Positions 24,725 to 32,960 of a stretch of DNA of 64,000 nt are shown here, in pieces. The notes under the pieces are model-generated. The model did not search any database. It was not told the origin of the DNA and saw nothing but the letters and a program-made list of their open reading frames with translations. Position 1 is the first letter of the stretch, and the number at the start of each line of letters is the position of its first letter. Source of the stretch: Actinomycetospora cinnamomea (GTDB lineage: Bacteria > Actinomycetota > Actinomycetes > Mycobacteriales > Pseudonocardiaceae); assembly GCF_003096675.1 (NCBI RefSeq), contig NZ_QEKW01000014.1, forward strand, positions 81,336 through 145,335. Reading direction: 5' to 3'. Made by a program: the position numbers and the translations under genes.

Positions 24725-25654
24725 GTGGCGATCGTGCTCGGGGCCAGCCGGGGTCTGGGCTTCCTCGTCGCGCAGGAGCTGGGGCGGCGGGGCCACGACC
24801 TCGCCGTGGTCGCGCGGTCCGCCGAGGGGCTCGAGGCGGCGCGCGGCGACCTGGAGGCGACCGGGGCGTCCGTGCTCGCGCTGCCGGCGGACCTGTCGTC
24901 CCGGCCTGCCGCCGAGTCGGTGGTCGAGGCCGCCGCCCGGCACTTCGGGCGGCTCGACGTGGTGGTCGCCAACGCCGGGATCATCCAGGTCGCCCCGGTG
25001 CGCGCCCTCGACCCGCAGGACGTCGCCGACGCCCACGACGCGATCTTCTGGAGCGCGGTGTACCCCGTGCTCGCGGCGGTCGGGGTGATGCGCCGCCGCG
25101 GCGTGGGCCGCGTCGTCGTGATCACCTCGATCGGGGGGAAGATCCCGACGCCGCGGCTGCTGCCCTACACGGCGGCGAAGTTCGCGACGGTCGGGTTCGC
25201 CGAGTCCCTGCGCACCGAGGCCGGGCGCGACGGGATCACCGTGACGACCGTGGTTCCGGGGCTGATGCGTACCGGCTCGACGCGCAACGCGTTGGTGGGC
25301 GGCGACCGGCAGGCGGAGCTGCGGTGGTTCACCGCGCTGGCGTCGCTGCCGCTGCTGTCGATGGACGCGGGCGCGGCCGCGCGGCGGATCGTGGCCGATG
25401 GGCTCGCCGGACGCCCGGAGGTGGTGCTGACGCCCGCGGCGAAGCTGGGCCTGCGGGTGCACGGGCTGGCGCCGGGGCTGACGCAGCGGGCGCTCGCCCT
25501 GGTCGACCGGATGCTGCCCGCACCGGGCGTGGACCCACCGCAGCCGGGGCACACGCTGCCCGAGCAGCCGTGGTGGCAGCGGGCGCTGACGGCGCTGGAC
25601 CGCCGCGCCGCCGTGCGCCACCACGAGCTCGACGACGAGACGCCCCGCCGGTGA
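24725..25654 (+). CDS. SDR-family oxidoreductase
   Basis: A 309-aa classical SDR. It has the cofactor loop GASRGLGF, an NAG motif in VVANAGIIQ, and the catalytic Ser/Tyr/Lys in VITSIGGKIPTPRLLPYTAAK. The tail of about 60 residues is longer than usual and contains hydrophobic helices, as in membrane-associated SDRs. The start is taken as GTG 24725, 42 bp from the divergent flavoprotein start, with only a weak ribosome site. The open frame continues far upstream without reading like protein. The substrate is unknown. Confidence 0.82.
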   Translation: MAIVLGASRGLGFLVAQELGRRGHDLAVVARSAEGLEAARGDLEATGASVLALPADLSSRPAAESVVEAAARHFGRLDVVVANAGIIQVAPVRALDPQDVADAHDAIFWSAVYPVLAAVGVMRRRGVGRVVVITSIGGKIPTPRLLPYTAAKFATVGFAESLRTEAGRDGITVTTVVPGLMRTGSTRNALVGGDRQAELRWFTALASLPLLSMDAGAAARRIVADGLAGRPEVVLTPAAKLGLRVHGLAPGLTQRALALVDRMLPAPGVDPPQPGHTLPEQPWWQRALTALDRRAAVRHHELDDETPRR

Positions 25655-25660
25655 CCCCTG

Positions 25661-25702
25661 TGTGAGCGATGTTCCCAGCTATAGCCGGGAACATCGCTCA
25701 CA
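25661..25702. repeat. Family B palindrome, copy 1 (convergent gene end)
   Basis: TGTGAGCGATGTTCCC ... GGGAACATCGCTCACA around AGCTATAGCC. It lies between convergent stop codons (25652-25654 and 25712-25714). It shares the GCTATAGC core with family A but has different arms. A close relative sits at 55297-55346 inside a coding frame. Confidence 0.85.
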
Positions 25703-25711
25703 TGGGATCGC

Positions 25712-25939
25712 TCAGCTGCCGCTCTTCGACGTGATCTGGGCGAGGAACTGGTGGCACTGGTGCGCGCGCTCCGAGTCCTCGCTCATCACCTTGCGGAAGA
25801 AGTCGGCGACCTCGTTCAGGCCCGCGTTCTCGGCGTCGCGGACGTACTGGCCGTAGTCGTGCCCGGCCTTCAGGGCGTGGTACTGCACCGAGACGAGGTC
25901 GAAGGTGACGTCGTCGAAACCGGTCTCTCCGGTGGCCAT
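25712..25939 (-). CDS. Small helical, possibly ferritin-like protein
   Basis: A 75-aa acidic helical protein: TFDLVSVQYHALKAGHDYGQYVRDAE, then EVADFFRKVMSEDSERAHQCHQFLAQ. The spacing of His, Glu and the motif ERAHQCHQ suggests half of a ferritin-like four-helix bundle that could dimerise around metal, but this is weak. The ATG at 25939 has GGAGG five bases upstream and is preferred over an upstream GTG. It has its own upstream region of about 100 bp. Function unknown. Confidence 0.6.
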   Translation of the reverse strand: MATGETGFDDVTFDLVSVQYHALKAGHDYGQYVRDAENAGLNEVADFFRKVMSEDSERAHQCHQFLAQITSKSGS

Positions 25940-26045
25940 GACTGCCTCCACGGATGCGTGGGCGGACGTGTCCTCCGGGCTGCTCGCTCAACTCGGACCG
26001 CACCGGCCTACCCGACCCGCGCTGCGCCGCTAACGCGCGGCGACG

Positions 26046-26972
26046 TCAGGCCGCCTTCTCGGCCGAGGCGTCCGTGTCCTGCTCGGAGGCCATCTCCTTG
26101 CCGAGCTCGGGCAGCATGAGCCAGCTCCCGACGAGGAAGGCGATGCCGCCGACGAGGAAGCCGATCTTGACGATGGAGGCGCCCGGCTCGCCCTCGGCCT
26201 GGAGCGACCCCGTGATCGAGAAGCCGGGGACGGCGCCGACGGTGAACCCGACCGAGCCGAGCACGAACATCGCCCCGACCCACCACGACACGTTGCGCAA
26301 CGTCTTCGGGAAGTACCCGTGACCGGCCTCGAAGGTCTGGAGCACCGAGGCCACGAGGAAGAACAGGGCGCCGACGAGGCTGGTCCACCACAGCCCCACC
26401 TCCTCGGGGATGAGGTGGGCGGTGGAGAGCAGGGCCGCGATCGTCTCGTAGTTGAAGATCACCGCGCCGATGAGGAACACGAAAGCCCACACGAAGCCGA
26501 GGTCCCTGATCTTGAAACCGACCCACCGCCACGACTCGGGAGGCCGGCTCGAGCCGTCGGAGGTGATCCGGTCGTCCTCGTTGAGGCTCTCGAGGATCTG
26601 CCCGTAGACGGCCGCGGTGTAGAGCAGGGCGCCGAGGGTGTACGCGACTTCGGCGAACAGCGACATCGCCGTCTTGTCGCCCCCGAAGGCGCTCGGCACC
26701 AGCGAGCCCGCGGCGCCCAGGATGAACAGTGCCGAGCCGACGACGAACGACACCGCCACCCACCACGCCAGCCGGTCGGGCGCCCAGTAGCCGCTGCGGG
26801 GACGGGCGCCGCCGCGCCGCGCGCCGTGGCCCTTGCGGTGGGGACGGTCCTGCCAGGTGTAGGCGAGGTCGTCCGGCCCGCGGTACTCCCGCCACGTCGT
26901 GAAGGGGCGCGGTCCGCCGCTGCGGACGAGTTGCCAGTCCGACGGTACCTGGGGGCCCACGGTCGCAGACAT
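26046..26972 (-). CDS. Multi-pass membrane protein
   Basis: A 308-aa protein with a hydrophilic, basic N-terminal 65 residues and about seven to eight membrane helices thereafter (for example LAWWVAVSFVVGSALFILGA and IVKIGFLVGGIAFLVGSWLML). The paired-helix pattern WWVxxxFxxGS occurs at least twice, which suggests internal duplication and resembles YrhK-like domains. No transport motif is recognised. The start ATG at 26972 diverges from the formate dehydrogenase gene (172 bp apart). Confidence 0.6.
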   Translation of the reverse strand: MSATVGPQVPSDWQLVRSGGPRPFTTWREYRGPDDLAYTWQDRPHRKGHGARRGGARPRSGYWAPDRLAWWVAVSFVVGSALFILGAAGSLVPSAFGGDKTAMSLFAEVAYTLGALLYTAAVYGQILESLNEDDRITSDGSSRPPESWRWVGFKIRDLGFVWAFVFLIGAVIFNYETIAALLSTAHLIPEEVGLWWTSLVGALFFLVASVLQTFEAGHGYFPKTLRNVSWWVGAMFVLGSVGFTVGAVPGFSITGSLQAEGEPGASIVKIGFLVGGIAFLVGSWLMLPELGKEMASEQDTDASAEKAA

Positions 26973-27144
26973 GACGCGGGCCTTACCCGATCCGTGCTAC
27001 CCGCTACCCGCGCCGGGGAGGTGCACCTGCCCGGGCTGCCGGCTCCCGTTTGCGGCGCGGGCAGGGCGGTGACACCGTGCTCACACCGGTTCACCCCCCA
27101 GCCGGCGCCCGCCCGATCCGGACCGCCACCCGGAGGCGCCTGCC

Positions 27145-30100
27145 GTGAGCCTGTCCCGCCGTGCGGCCGACCTGGTGCGTTCCTGGCCCCTGGTCCGCCA
27201 GCTGACCGGCCCCGATCCGCTGGGTCGCGGCGCCGCTGTCGAGTCCAACGCGTCCGACGAGTGGCACGCGCGCACCGCCGACGCCGACACCGTCACCCGC
27301 TCGGTCTGCCCGTTCTGCGCGGTCGGCTGCGGACAGCGGATCTACAGCAAGGACGGTCGCGTCACCCAGATCGAGGGCGACCCCGACTCGCCGATCAGCC
27401 GCGGCCGGCTGTGCCCGCGCGGCTCGTCGAGCCTCTCGCTGGTCACCGCCCCGTCGCGGCTGACCCGCGTGCGCTACCGGCGTCCGGGCGGCACCGACTG
27501 GGAGGACCTCGACCTCGACACGGCGATGGACATGATCGCCGACCGCGTCGTCGACACCCGGGCGCGCACCTGGGAGGACACCGACGACGAGGGCCGCATC
27601 CTGCGGCGCACGCTCGGGCTCGCCCACCTCGGTGGGGCCACGCTGGACAACGAGGAGAACTACCTCCTCAAGAAGCTCTACACCGCGATCGGCGCGGTCC
27701 AGGTGGAGAACCAGGCGCGCATTTGACACAGCTCCACCGTCCCCGGTCTGGGGACCAGCTTCGGTCGCGGCGGCGCCACCAACACCCAGCAGGACATCGC
27801 GCAGGCCGACTGCGTGGTGCTCGAGGGCTCGAACATGGCCGAGGCGCACCCGGTCGGCTTCCAGTGGGTGATGGAGGCGAAGGCCCGCGGCGCGCAGATC
27901 ATCCACGTCGACCCGCGGTTCACCCGCACCAGCGCGGTCGCCGACACGCACGTCCCGATCCGTCCCGGCACCGACATCGCCTTCCTCGGCGGGCTGATCC
28001 GCCATGTGCTGGAGAACGAGCGCGACTTCCGCGAGTACGTCGTCGCGTACACGAACGCGCCGATGCTGGTGCGCGAGGAGTTCGTCGACGCCGGTGACGA
28101 CGACGGCCTGTTCTCCGGCTGGGACCCGGAGACGCGCTCGTACGACACGTCGACGTGGCAGTACGAGGGCGCGGACGTGGCCGCGGCGTCGGGTGACCGC
28201 GACCAGTGGGACGCCGACGAGCACCAGCCGGCGGCGCGCCGCGAGTCGCACCGGCTGACCCACCTGCTCGGCCAGTCCGAGGAGGCCGGCTCGGGCGGGG
28301 CGACGATCGTGGGCACGCCCGAGCGCGACGAGACCCTGCAGCACCCGCGCTGCGTCTACCAGGTCCTCAGGCGCCACTTCGCCCGCTACACCCCTGAGAT
28401 GGTCTCGCGGGTGTGCGGGATGTCGGTCGCGCAGTTCCACCAGGTCGCCGAGGCGATCTGCGCGAACTCGGGCCGCGAGCGCACGACGATGTGGGTGTAC
28501 TCGGTGGGCTGGACCCAGCACACCGTCGGCGTGCAGTACATCCGCTGCGCCTCGATCCTGCAGGGCCTGCTCGGCAACGTCGGACGCCCGGGCGGCGGGA
28601 TCATGGCGCTGCGCGGGCACGCGACGATCCAGGGCTCCACCGACATCCCGACGCTCTACGACCTGCTGCCCGGCTACATCCCGATGCCGCACGCCCACAA
28701 GAAGATGGAGCTGTCGGACTTCCTCGAGGCCGACGCGGCGTCCAAGGGCTTCTGGGGCAACATGCCCGCCTACATGGTGAGCCTGCTCAAGGCCTGGTAC
28801 GGGGACGCCGCCACGCCCGAGAACGACTTCTGCTTCGACCTCGTCCCGCGCATCACCGGCGACCACAGCACGTTCACCACGGTGCTGAACATGATCGACG
28901 GGAAGTGCGAGGGCTACTTCGTCCTCGGCGAGAACCCGGCCGTGGGCACGACGAACTCGAAGCAGCAGCGGCAGGGCCTCGCGGCCTTGAAGTGGCTCGT
29001 GGTGCGCGACCTGCAGGAGATCGAGACGGCGACGTTCTGGAAGAACGGCCCGGAGATCGAGACCGGCGAGATGCGCACCGAGGACATCGACACCGAGGTG
29101 TTCCTGCTCCCGGCGGCCACGCACATCGAGAAGGAGGGCTCGTTCACCAACACCCAGCGGCTGCTCCAGTGGCGGCACAAGGCCGTCGAGCCGCCGGGCG
29201 ACGCGCGCAGCGACCTGTGGTTCGTCCACGAGCTGGGCAAACGGATCCGGGCGCGGCTGGCCGACTCGGAGCTCTCCCGCGACGACGCGCTCCGCGCGTT
29301 GACCTGGGACTACCCCACCGAGGGTCCGCACGGTGACCCGGACGCCCACGCGGTGCTCCGCGAGATCAGCGGCGTCGACGTGAACGGCGACCCGGTGTCG
29401 GGCTACACCGCGCTGAAGGACGACGGTTCCACGTCCTGCGGCTGCTGGATCTACTCCGGCGTCTTCGCCGACGGCGTGAACCAGGCGGCACGGCGGAAGC
29501 CGGCGGGCGGGGAGAGCCCGGCCGCGCTGGAGTGGGGCTGGGCGTGGCCGATGAACCGCCGCGTGCTCTACAACCGCGCGTCGGCGGACCCGGAGGGCCG
29601 GCCGTGGAGCGAGCGCAAGGCCTACGTCTGGTGGGACGAGGAGTCCGGGCGCTGGACCGGGCACGACGTGCCCGACTTCGAGGCGACCAAGCCGCCCTCG
29701 TACCGGCCGCCGGAGCACGCCGTGGCCCAGGACGCCATCGGCGGGGACGAGCCGTTCATCATGCAGGCCGACGGGCGCATCTGGCTCTACGCGCCGACGG
29801 GGCTCGCCGACGGGCCGATGCCGGTGCACTACGAGCCGGAGGAGGCCCCGACCCGCAACGCGCTGCACCCGCTGACGCGGTCGAACCCGGCGCGGGAGCG
29901 CTTCGAGCGCCCCGACAACCTCTACAACCCCTCGGACCACCAGCCCGGCTCCGAGGTGTTCCCGTACGCGTTCACCACGTTCCGCATCGCCGAGCACCAC
30001 ACGGCCGGTGGGATGAGCCGGTGGACCCCGTACCTCGCCGAGCTCGCGCCGGAGATGTTCGTCGAGGTCTCCCCGGCGCTGGCCGCCGAGCGCGGGCTGG

Positions 30101-30420
30101 AGCACACGGGGTGGGCCACGATCGTCACCGCGCGCAGCGCCATCGAGGCCCGGGTCGTGGTCACCGAGCGGATGAAGCCCCTGACCATCAACGGCGAGCT
30201 CATCCACCAGGTGGGCCTGCCGTGGCACTGGGGTCAGAACGGCCTCGTGACCGGTGACGCGGCCAACGAGATCATCGGGATCTCGCTGGACCCGAACGTC
30301 CACATCATGGACACGAAGACGGGCACGTGCGACGTGGTGGCCGGGCGCCGGCCGCGGGGCGAGGACCTGCTGCGCTTCGTCGACGGCTACCGGCAGCGGG
30401 CGGGGCTCACGACGGAGTGA
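27145..30420 (+). CDS. Selenocysteine-containing formate dehydrogenase, alpha subunit
   Basis: One gene of 1092 codons read through an in-frame TGA at 27724-27726 (codon 194). The first 193 codons hold the [4Fe-4S] site Cys55, Cys58, Cys62 and Cys90 (CPFCAVGC and RLCPRG) of a molybdopterin oxidoreductase. The frame then continues directly as NQARI-TGA-HSSTVPGLG, exactly where formate dehydrogenases carry the catalytic Sec or Cys beside HSST. A SECIS-like hairpin follows 12 nt later. The enzyme oxidises formate to CO2 with a Mo or W bis-MGD cofactor. There is no Tat signal, and no beta or gamma subunit follows. GTG start with CGGAGG eight bases upstream. Decay cannot be excluded but is unlikely: the frame is intact for another 898 codons. 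Confidence 0.9.
27739..27755 (+). promoter_or_regulatory. Bacterial SECIS element
   Basis: GTCCCC-GGTCT-GGGGAC: a perfect 6-bp stem with a GGUCU loop, 17 nt in all, beginning 12 nt after the TGA. Size, spacing and loop match the minimal upper stem-loop of the E. coli fdhF SECIS as I recall it. A lower AGCT/AGCT pairing (27730-27733 with 27757-27760) may extend it. Confidence 0.85.
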
Positions 30421-31087
30421 CGTCCAGCTCGACCCGGCGGCTCTCCTCCAGTGAGGCGAGCGGCCGGGCCGAGCCGACGCCGATCACCCGCAGACGAGCG
30501 GGGGGGACGCCGGCGGCCTCGAGCCGCCGGGCGATCTCCGCCGCGCGGTCCTCGGACAGCGCCACGGCTCGCTGCCCGCCCTCACCGACCGGGGCGGTGT
30601 GGCCCTCGACGGTGACCGTCGGCCCGGGGCTGGCGCGCAGGGCGGCCGCGAGACGGTCGACCGCGGCGGCGGCCTCGGGGGTCGGCGTGGCCGTGTCGGG
30701 GGCGAAGCGCAGGGGAGCTTCGGCCGTGACCTCGTCGAGGGTCTGCTGGAGGACGCGCGGGTCGGTGGTGCCGGTCTCGCCGGCGGCGCCCGGCGCGGCG
30801 TCGGGCCGCGGCGACGGGGGAGCGGCCGCGGTCGGGGGCGCCGGCTCCTCGCCGCCGAGGGCGAGCGCGGCGACGACCCCGCCGGCGGCGAGCACCGCGA
30901 GCAGGGTCACCAGCGCGAGCACGCCGCGGCGCCCGCCCGCCCGTGCGGCGTGGCTGCCGCCGCCCGCCGGCCCGGTGCCGCCCCACCAGCGCGCGCCGCC
31001 GGGCCGGCCCGTGACGCGCCCGCGATGCAGTCCGCCGCCTCCGCCCGTCACGGCCCGCGCCACCTCCTCACCCAGGTCGTGACGCAC
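30407..31087 (-). CDS. OmpA-family protein with one membrane anchor
   Basis: About 226 aa. A Gly/Arg-rich cytoplasmic N-terminus is followed by one membrane helix (GVLALVTLLAVLAAGGVVAALAL), a Pro/Ala linker and a C-terminal OmpA-like peptidoglycan-binding domain (TVTVEGHTAPVG, ALSEDRAAEIARRLEAAGV, VIGVGSARPL). It resembles mycobacterial ArfA-type anchors between membrane and peptidoglycan. The GTG at 31087 is preferred because the upstream ATG lies inside a palindrome. Its stop overlaps the formate dehydrogenase stop tail-to-tail by 14 bp. Confidence 0.8.
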   Translation of the reverse strand: MRHDLGEEVARAVTGGGGGLHRGRVTGRPGGARWWGGTGPAGGGSHAARAGGRRGVLALVTLLAVLAAGGVVAALALGGEEPAPPTAAAPPSPRPDAAPGAAGETGTTDPRVLQQTLDEVTAEAPLRFAPDTATPTPEAAAAVDRLAAALRASPGPTVTVEGHTAPVGEGGQRAVALSEDRAAEIARRLEAAGVPPARLRVIGVGSARPLASLEESRRVELDVTPS

Positions 31088-31166
31088 TGTGCCCGTTCCG
31101 ATGCCCGACTCGCCCGGCTCCGGACGAGAAGGGGCCGGACGGCGCTGCGGGGGCTGCGTCGAACGG

Positions 31167-31216
31167 CCTACGTGCGTGATCTTCTGAGCCATAGCTCAGA
31201 AGATCACGCACGTAGG
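31167..31216. repeat. Family A palindrome, copy 3 (divergent position)
   Basis: A 50-bp inverted repeat CCTACGTGCGTGATCTTCTGAG ... with core AGCCATAGCT (one central mismatch). Unlike the other copies it lies between divergent genes, upstream of both the OmpA-type and SbnB-like genes, so it cannot be the terminator of either. It flanks the SbnB-like gene on its 5' side. Confidence 0.9.
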
Positions 31217-31231
31217 GGAGCATGGCGGCCC

Positions 31232-32245
31232 GTGGCGATCCCGAATGCCGAGCCGGCCCTGCGCGTGCTGCGCCGTGACGACGTCCTCGCCGCGGCGGCC
31301 GACGTCGACCCGGTGGCCAGCGTCGAGGCCACCCTGCTGGCGCACGCCCGCGGGGCGACGACGCTGCCCGACGAGGCGTACCTGCCGTGGCACACCGCGT
31401 CCGGGGCGTTCGCCCGCAGCCTGGCCCTGCCCGGGGCGGTGTGGGGGGACCGCCCGGCGGTGGGCCTGAAGATCATCAACTCGAGCCTCGACAACCCCGG
31501 CCGCGGGCTGCCTCGCGCCCAGGGCTGGACGTTCCTCTTCGACCCGGACACCGCCCGCCCGATCGCGATGCTGGAGGCCGCCTGGATCTCCGCGACCCGC
31601 ACCGCGGCCTACACCGTGCTCTCGGCGCGCCTGCTCGCCGCGCCGGGCGTGGACCGGGTCGCGGTGCTCGGCTGCGGCGCGCTCGCCGAGGCGCACCTCG
31701 ACCTGCTGGGCGCCGAGCTCCCGGAGGCGTCGGTGGTGGTGCACGACCTCGACCCCGCGCGCGCCCGCGCCCTGGCCGCCCGCCGGCGTGCCGAGGTCGC
31801 CGACGACCCGCGGACCGCCGTGGACGGCGCCGGGCTCGTCGTCTGCACGACCACGACGACCACCGGCTACCTGGCGCTGGACTGGCTCGCGCCGGGCGCG
31901 CTGGTCGCCCACGTCTCACTCGACGACGTGCTGCCCGAGGTGGTGACGGGCGCCGACCTCGTGGTGGTCGACGACTGGGCGCTGGTCGCCGCCGACGATC
32001 GCCGGCTGCTCGGGCGGATGCTGCGCGAGGGCACGCTCGCGGCACCCGGGGAGTCGCGGCCGGGGGCCCGGACGGTGGACGCGACGCTCGCCGACGTCGT
32101 CGCCGGCGCCCACCCCGGCCGGGCGCACGAGGGCGACGTCGTGCTGAGCAACCCCTTCGGCATGGGCGTCCTCGACGTCGCCCTCGCCGCCGCCGTGCAC
32201 GACGCCGCCGTCGCCCGCGGCCTGGGCACGCTCCTGGACCCCTGA
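31232..32245 (+). CDS. SbnB-like N-(2-amino-2-carboxyethyl)-L-glutamate dehydrogenase / ornithine cyclodeaminase family
   Basis: A 337-aa member of the ornithine cyclodeaminase/mu-crystallin family. The NAD motif is VAVLGCGALAEAHL. The stretch IAMLEAAWISATRTAA, the block VVVDDW, and the C-terminal NPFGMGVLDVALA resemble SbnB as I remember it more than true ornithine cyclodeaminase. SbnB oxidatively cleaves the SbnA product to L-2,3-diaminopropionate, 2-oxoglutarate and ammonia for staphyloferrin B. An sbnA-like gene and NIS synthetases lie about 30 kb downstream. GTG 31232 is used, with GGGGAG upstream. Palindromes flank both ends. Confidence 0.75.
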   Translation: MAIPNAEPALRVLRRDDVLAAAADVDPVASVEATLLAHARGATTLPDEAYLPWHTASGAFARSLALPGAVWGDRPAVGLKIINSSLDNPGRGLPRAQGWTFLFDPDTARPIAMLEAAWISATRTAAYTVLSARLLAAPGVDRVAVLGCGALAEAHLDLLGAELPEASVVVHDLDPARARALAARRRAEVADDPRTAVDGAGLVVCTTTTTTGYLALDWLAPGALVAHVSLDDVLPEVVTGADLVVVDDWALVAADDRRLLGRMLREGTLAAPGESRPGARTVDATLADVVAGAHPGRAHEGDVVLSNPFGMGVLDVALAAAVHDAAVARGLGTLLDP

Positions 32246-32246
32246 C

Positions 32247-32294
32247 CCACGTGCGTGATCTTCTGACCTATAGCTCAGAAGATCACGCACATGG
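32247..32294. repeat. Family A palindrome, copy 4 (convergent gene end)
   Basis: An inverted repeat of the same sequence as copies 1-3 (GTGCGTGATCTTCTGA ... TCAGAAGATCACGCAC) with mismatches at one arm position and near the centre. It begins two bases after the SbnB-like stop and ends immediately before the HbpS-like stop. With copy 3 it brackets the SbnB-like gene. Confidence 0.9.
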
Positions 32295-32729
32295 CTACTC
32301 GGCGCCCGTGCGGGGGGTGAGGCCGGCGGCGCGGATGCCGGCGACGACGGCCTCCTCGTCGGCGGTCGACGCGTCGCCGCTGGCCCCGGCCGCGCCGAGC
32401 AGGGTGCCGGCGTCGTCGTGGATGAACACCCCACCGGGCACCGAGAACACCTTGCCCCCGGTCAGCGCGGCGACCGAGGTGAAGAACTCCGCCGAGTCGG
32501 CCGCGCGGGCCGCGATCGCCCGGCTGTCCATCCCCAGCCCGAGCACCCCGTAGGCCTTCGACGTCGCGACGTCGGGGCGCAGGAAGCCCGAGCCGTCCTC
32601 GCGGCCCAGCGCCACCAGCGCGCCGCCCGGGTCGAGCACGGCGACGGTGAGCGGCTTGAAGTCCTGCGCGCGGGCGTGCGCGAGCGCGGCGGACACGATG
32701 CTCTGCGCCTGCTCCAGGGAGATGCTCAT
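32295..32729 (-). CDS. GlcG/HbpS family heme-binding-type protein
   Basis: A 144-aa protein of the DUF336 (GlcG/HbpS) family. Typical features are LTVAVLDPGGALVALGREDGS near the N-terminus, ATSKAYGVLGLG, and the C-terminal GASGDASTADEEAV. HbpS of Streptomyces binds heme and modulates a redox two-component system; other members sit beside glycolate or glycerol genes. No secretion signal is seen, so this one is probably cytoplasmic. Convergent with the SbnB-like gene. The ATG at 32729 is clear. Confidence 0.85.
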   Translation of the reverse strand: MSISLEQAQSIVSAALAHARAQDFKPLTVAVLDPGGALVALGREDGSGFLRPDVATSKAYGVLGLGMDSRAIAARAADSAEFFTSVAALTGGKVFSVPGGVFIHDDAGTLLGAAGASGDASTADEEAVVAGIRAAGLTPRTGAE

Positions 32730-32778
32730 GGCGGGCCGGTACCCATCCGGTGGCCCGTCCTCACCCCGGGCACCGCAC

Positions 32779-32794
32779 GTGATCGTGCGATCAC
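32779..32794. promoter_or_regulatory. Palindromic site in divergent promoter region
   Basis: GTGATCG-TG-CGATCAC is a perfect 16-bp palindrome in the 231-bp gap between the HbpS-like gene and the phosphatase operon. A second inverted repeat, GCCGGTCG-CCAC-CGACCGGC, lies at 32814-32833. Either could be an operator or a structured leader. Confidence 0.4.
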
Positions 32795-32960
32795 CCGCCG
32801 ATCACCGCGCCCGGCCGGTCGCCACCGACCGGCGACCCCGCGCCGCCACCGCTCGTCCGCCGGTCGTCGACGGCTCAGCGTGCCGGGCCTCGCAGGTCAG
32901 GACGGGGATGATCGCCGTCGACTAGGGTGGCCGCGACCGTCACGGAGGGAGGCGACGGCG

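Noticed and set aside
27814..30420. A separate 868-aa oxidoreductase starting at GTG 27814
   Set aside because: It is the same frame as the N-terminal part, interrupted only by the TGA at the Sec position; the conserved HSST segment lies before this start.
31085..31192. ATG at 31192 as the OmpA-protein start
   Set aside because: It lies inside the family A palindrome and adds a non-conserved N-terminus.
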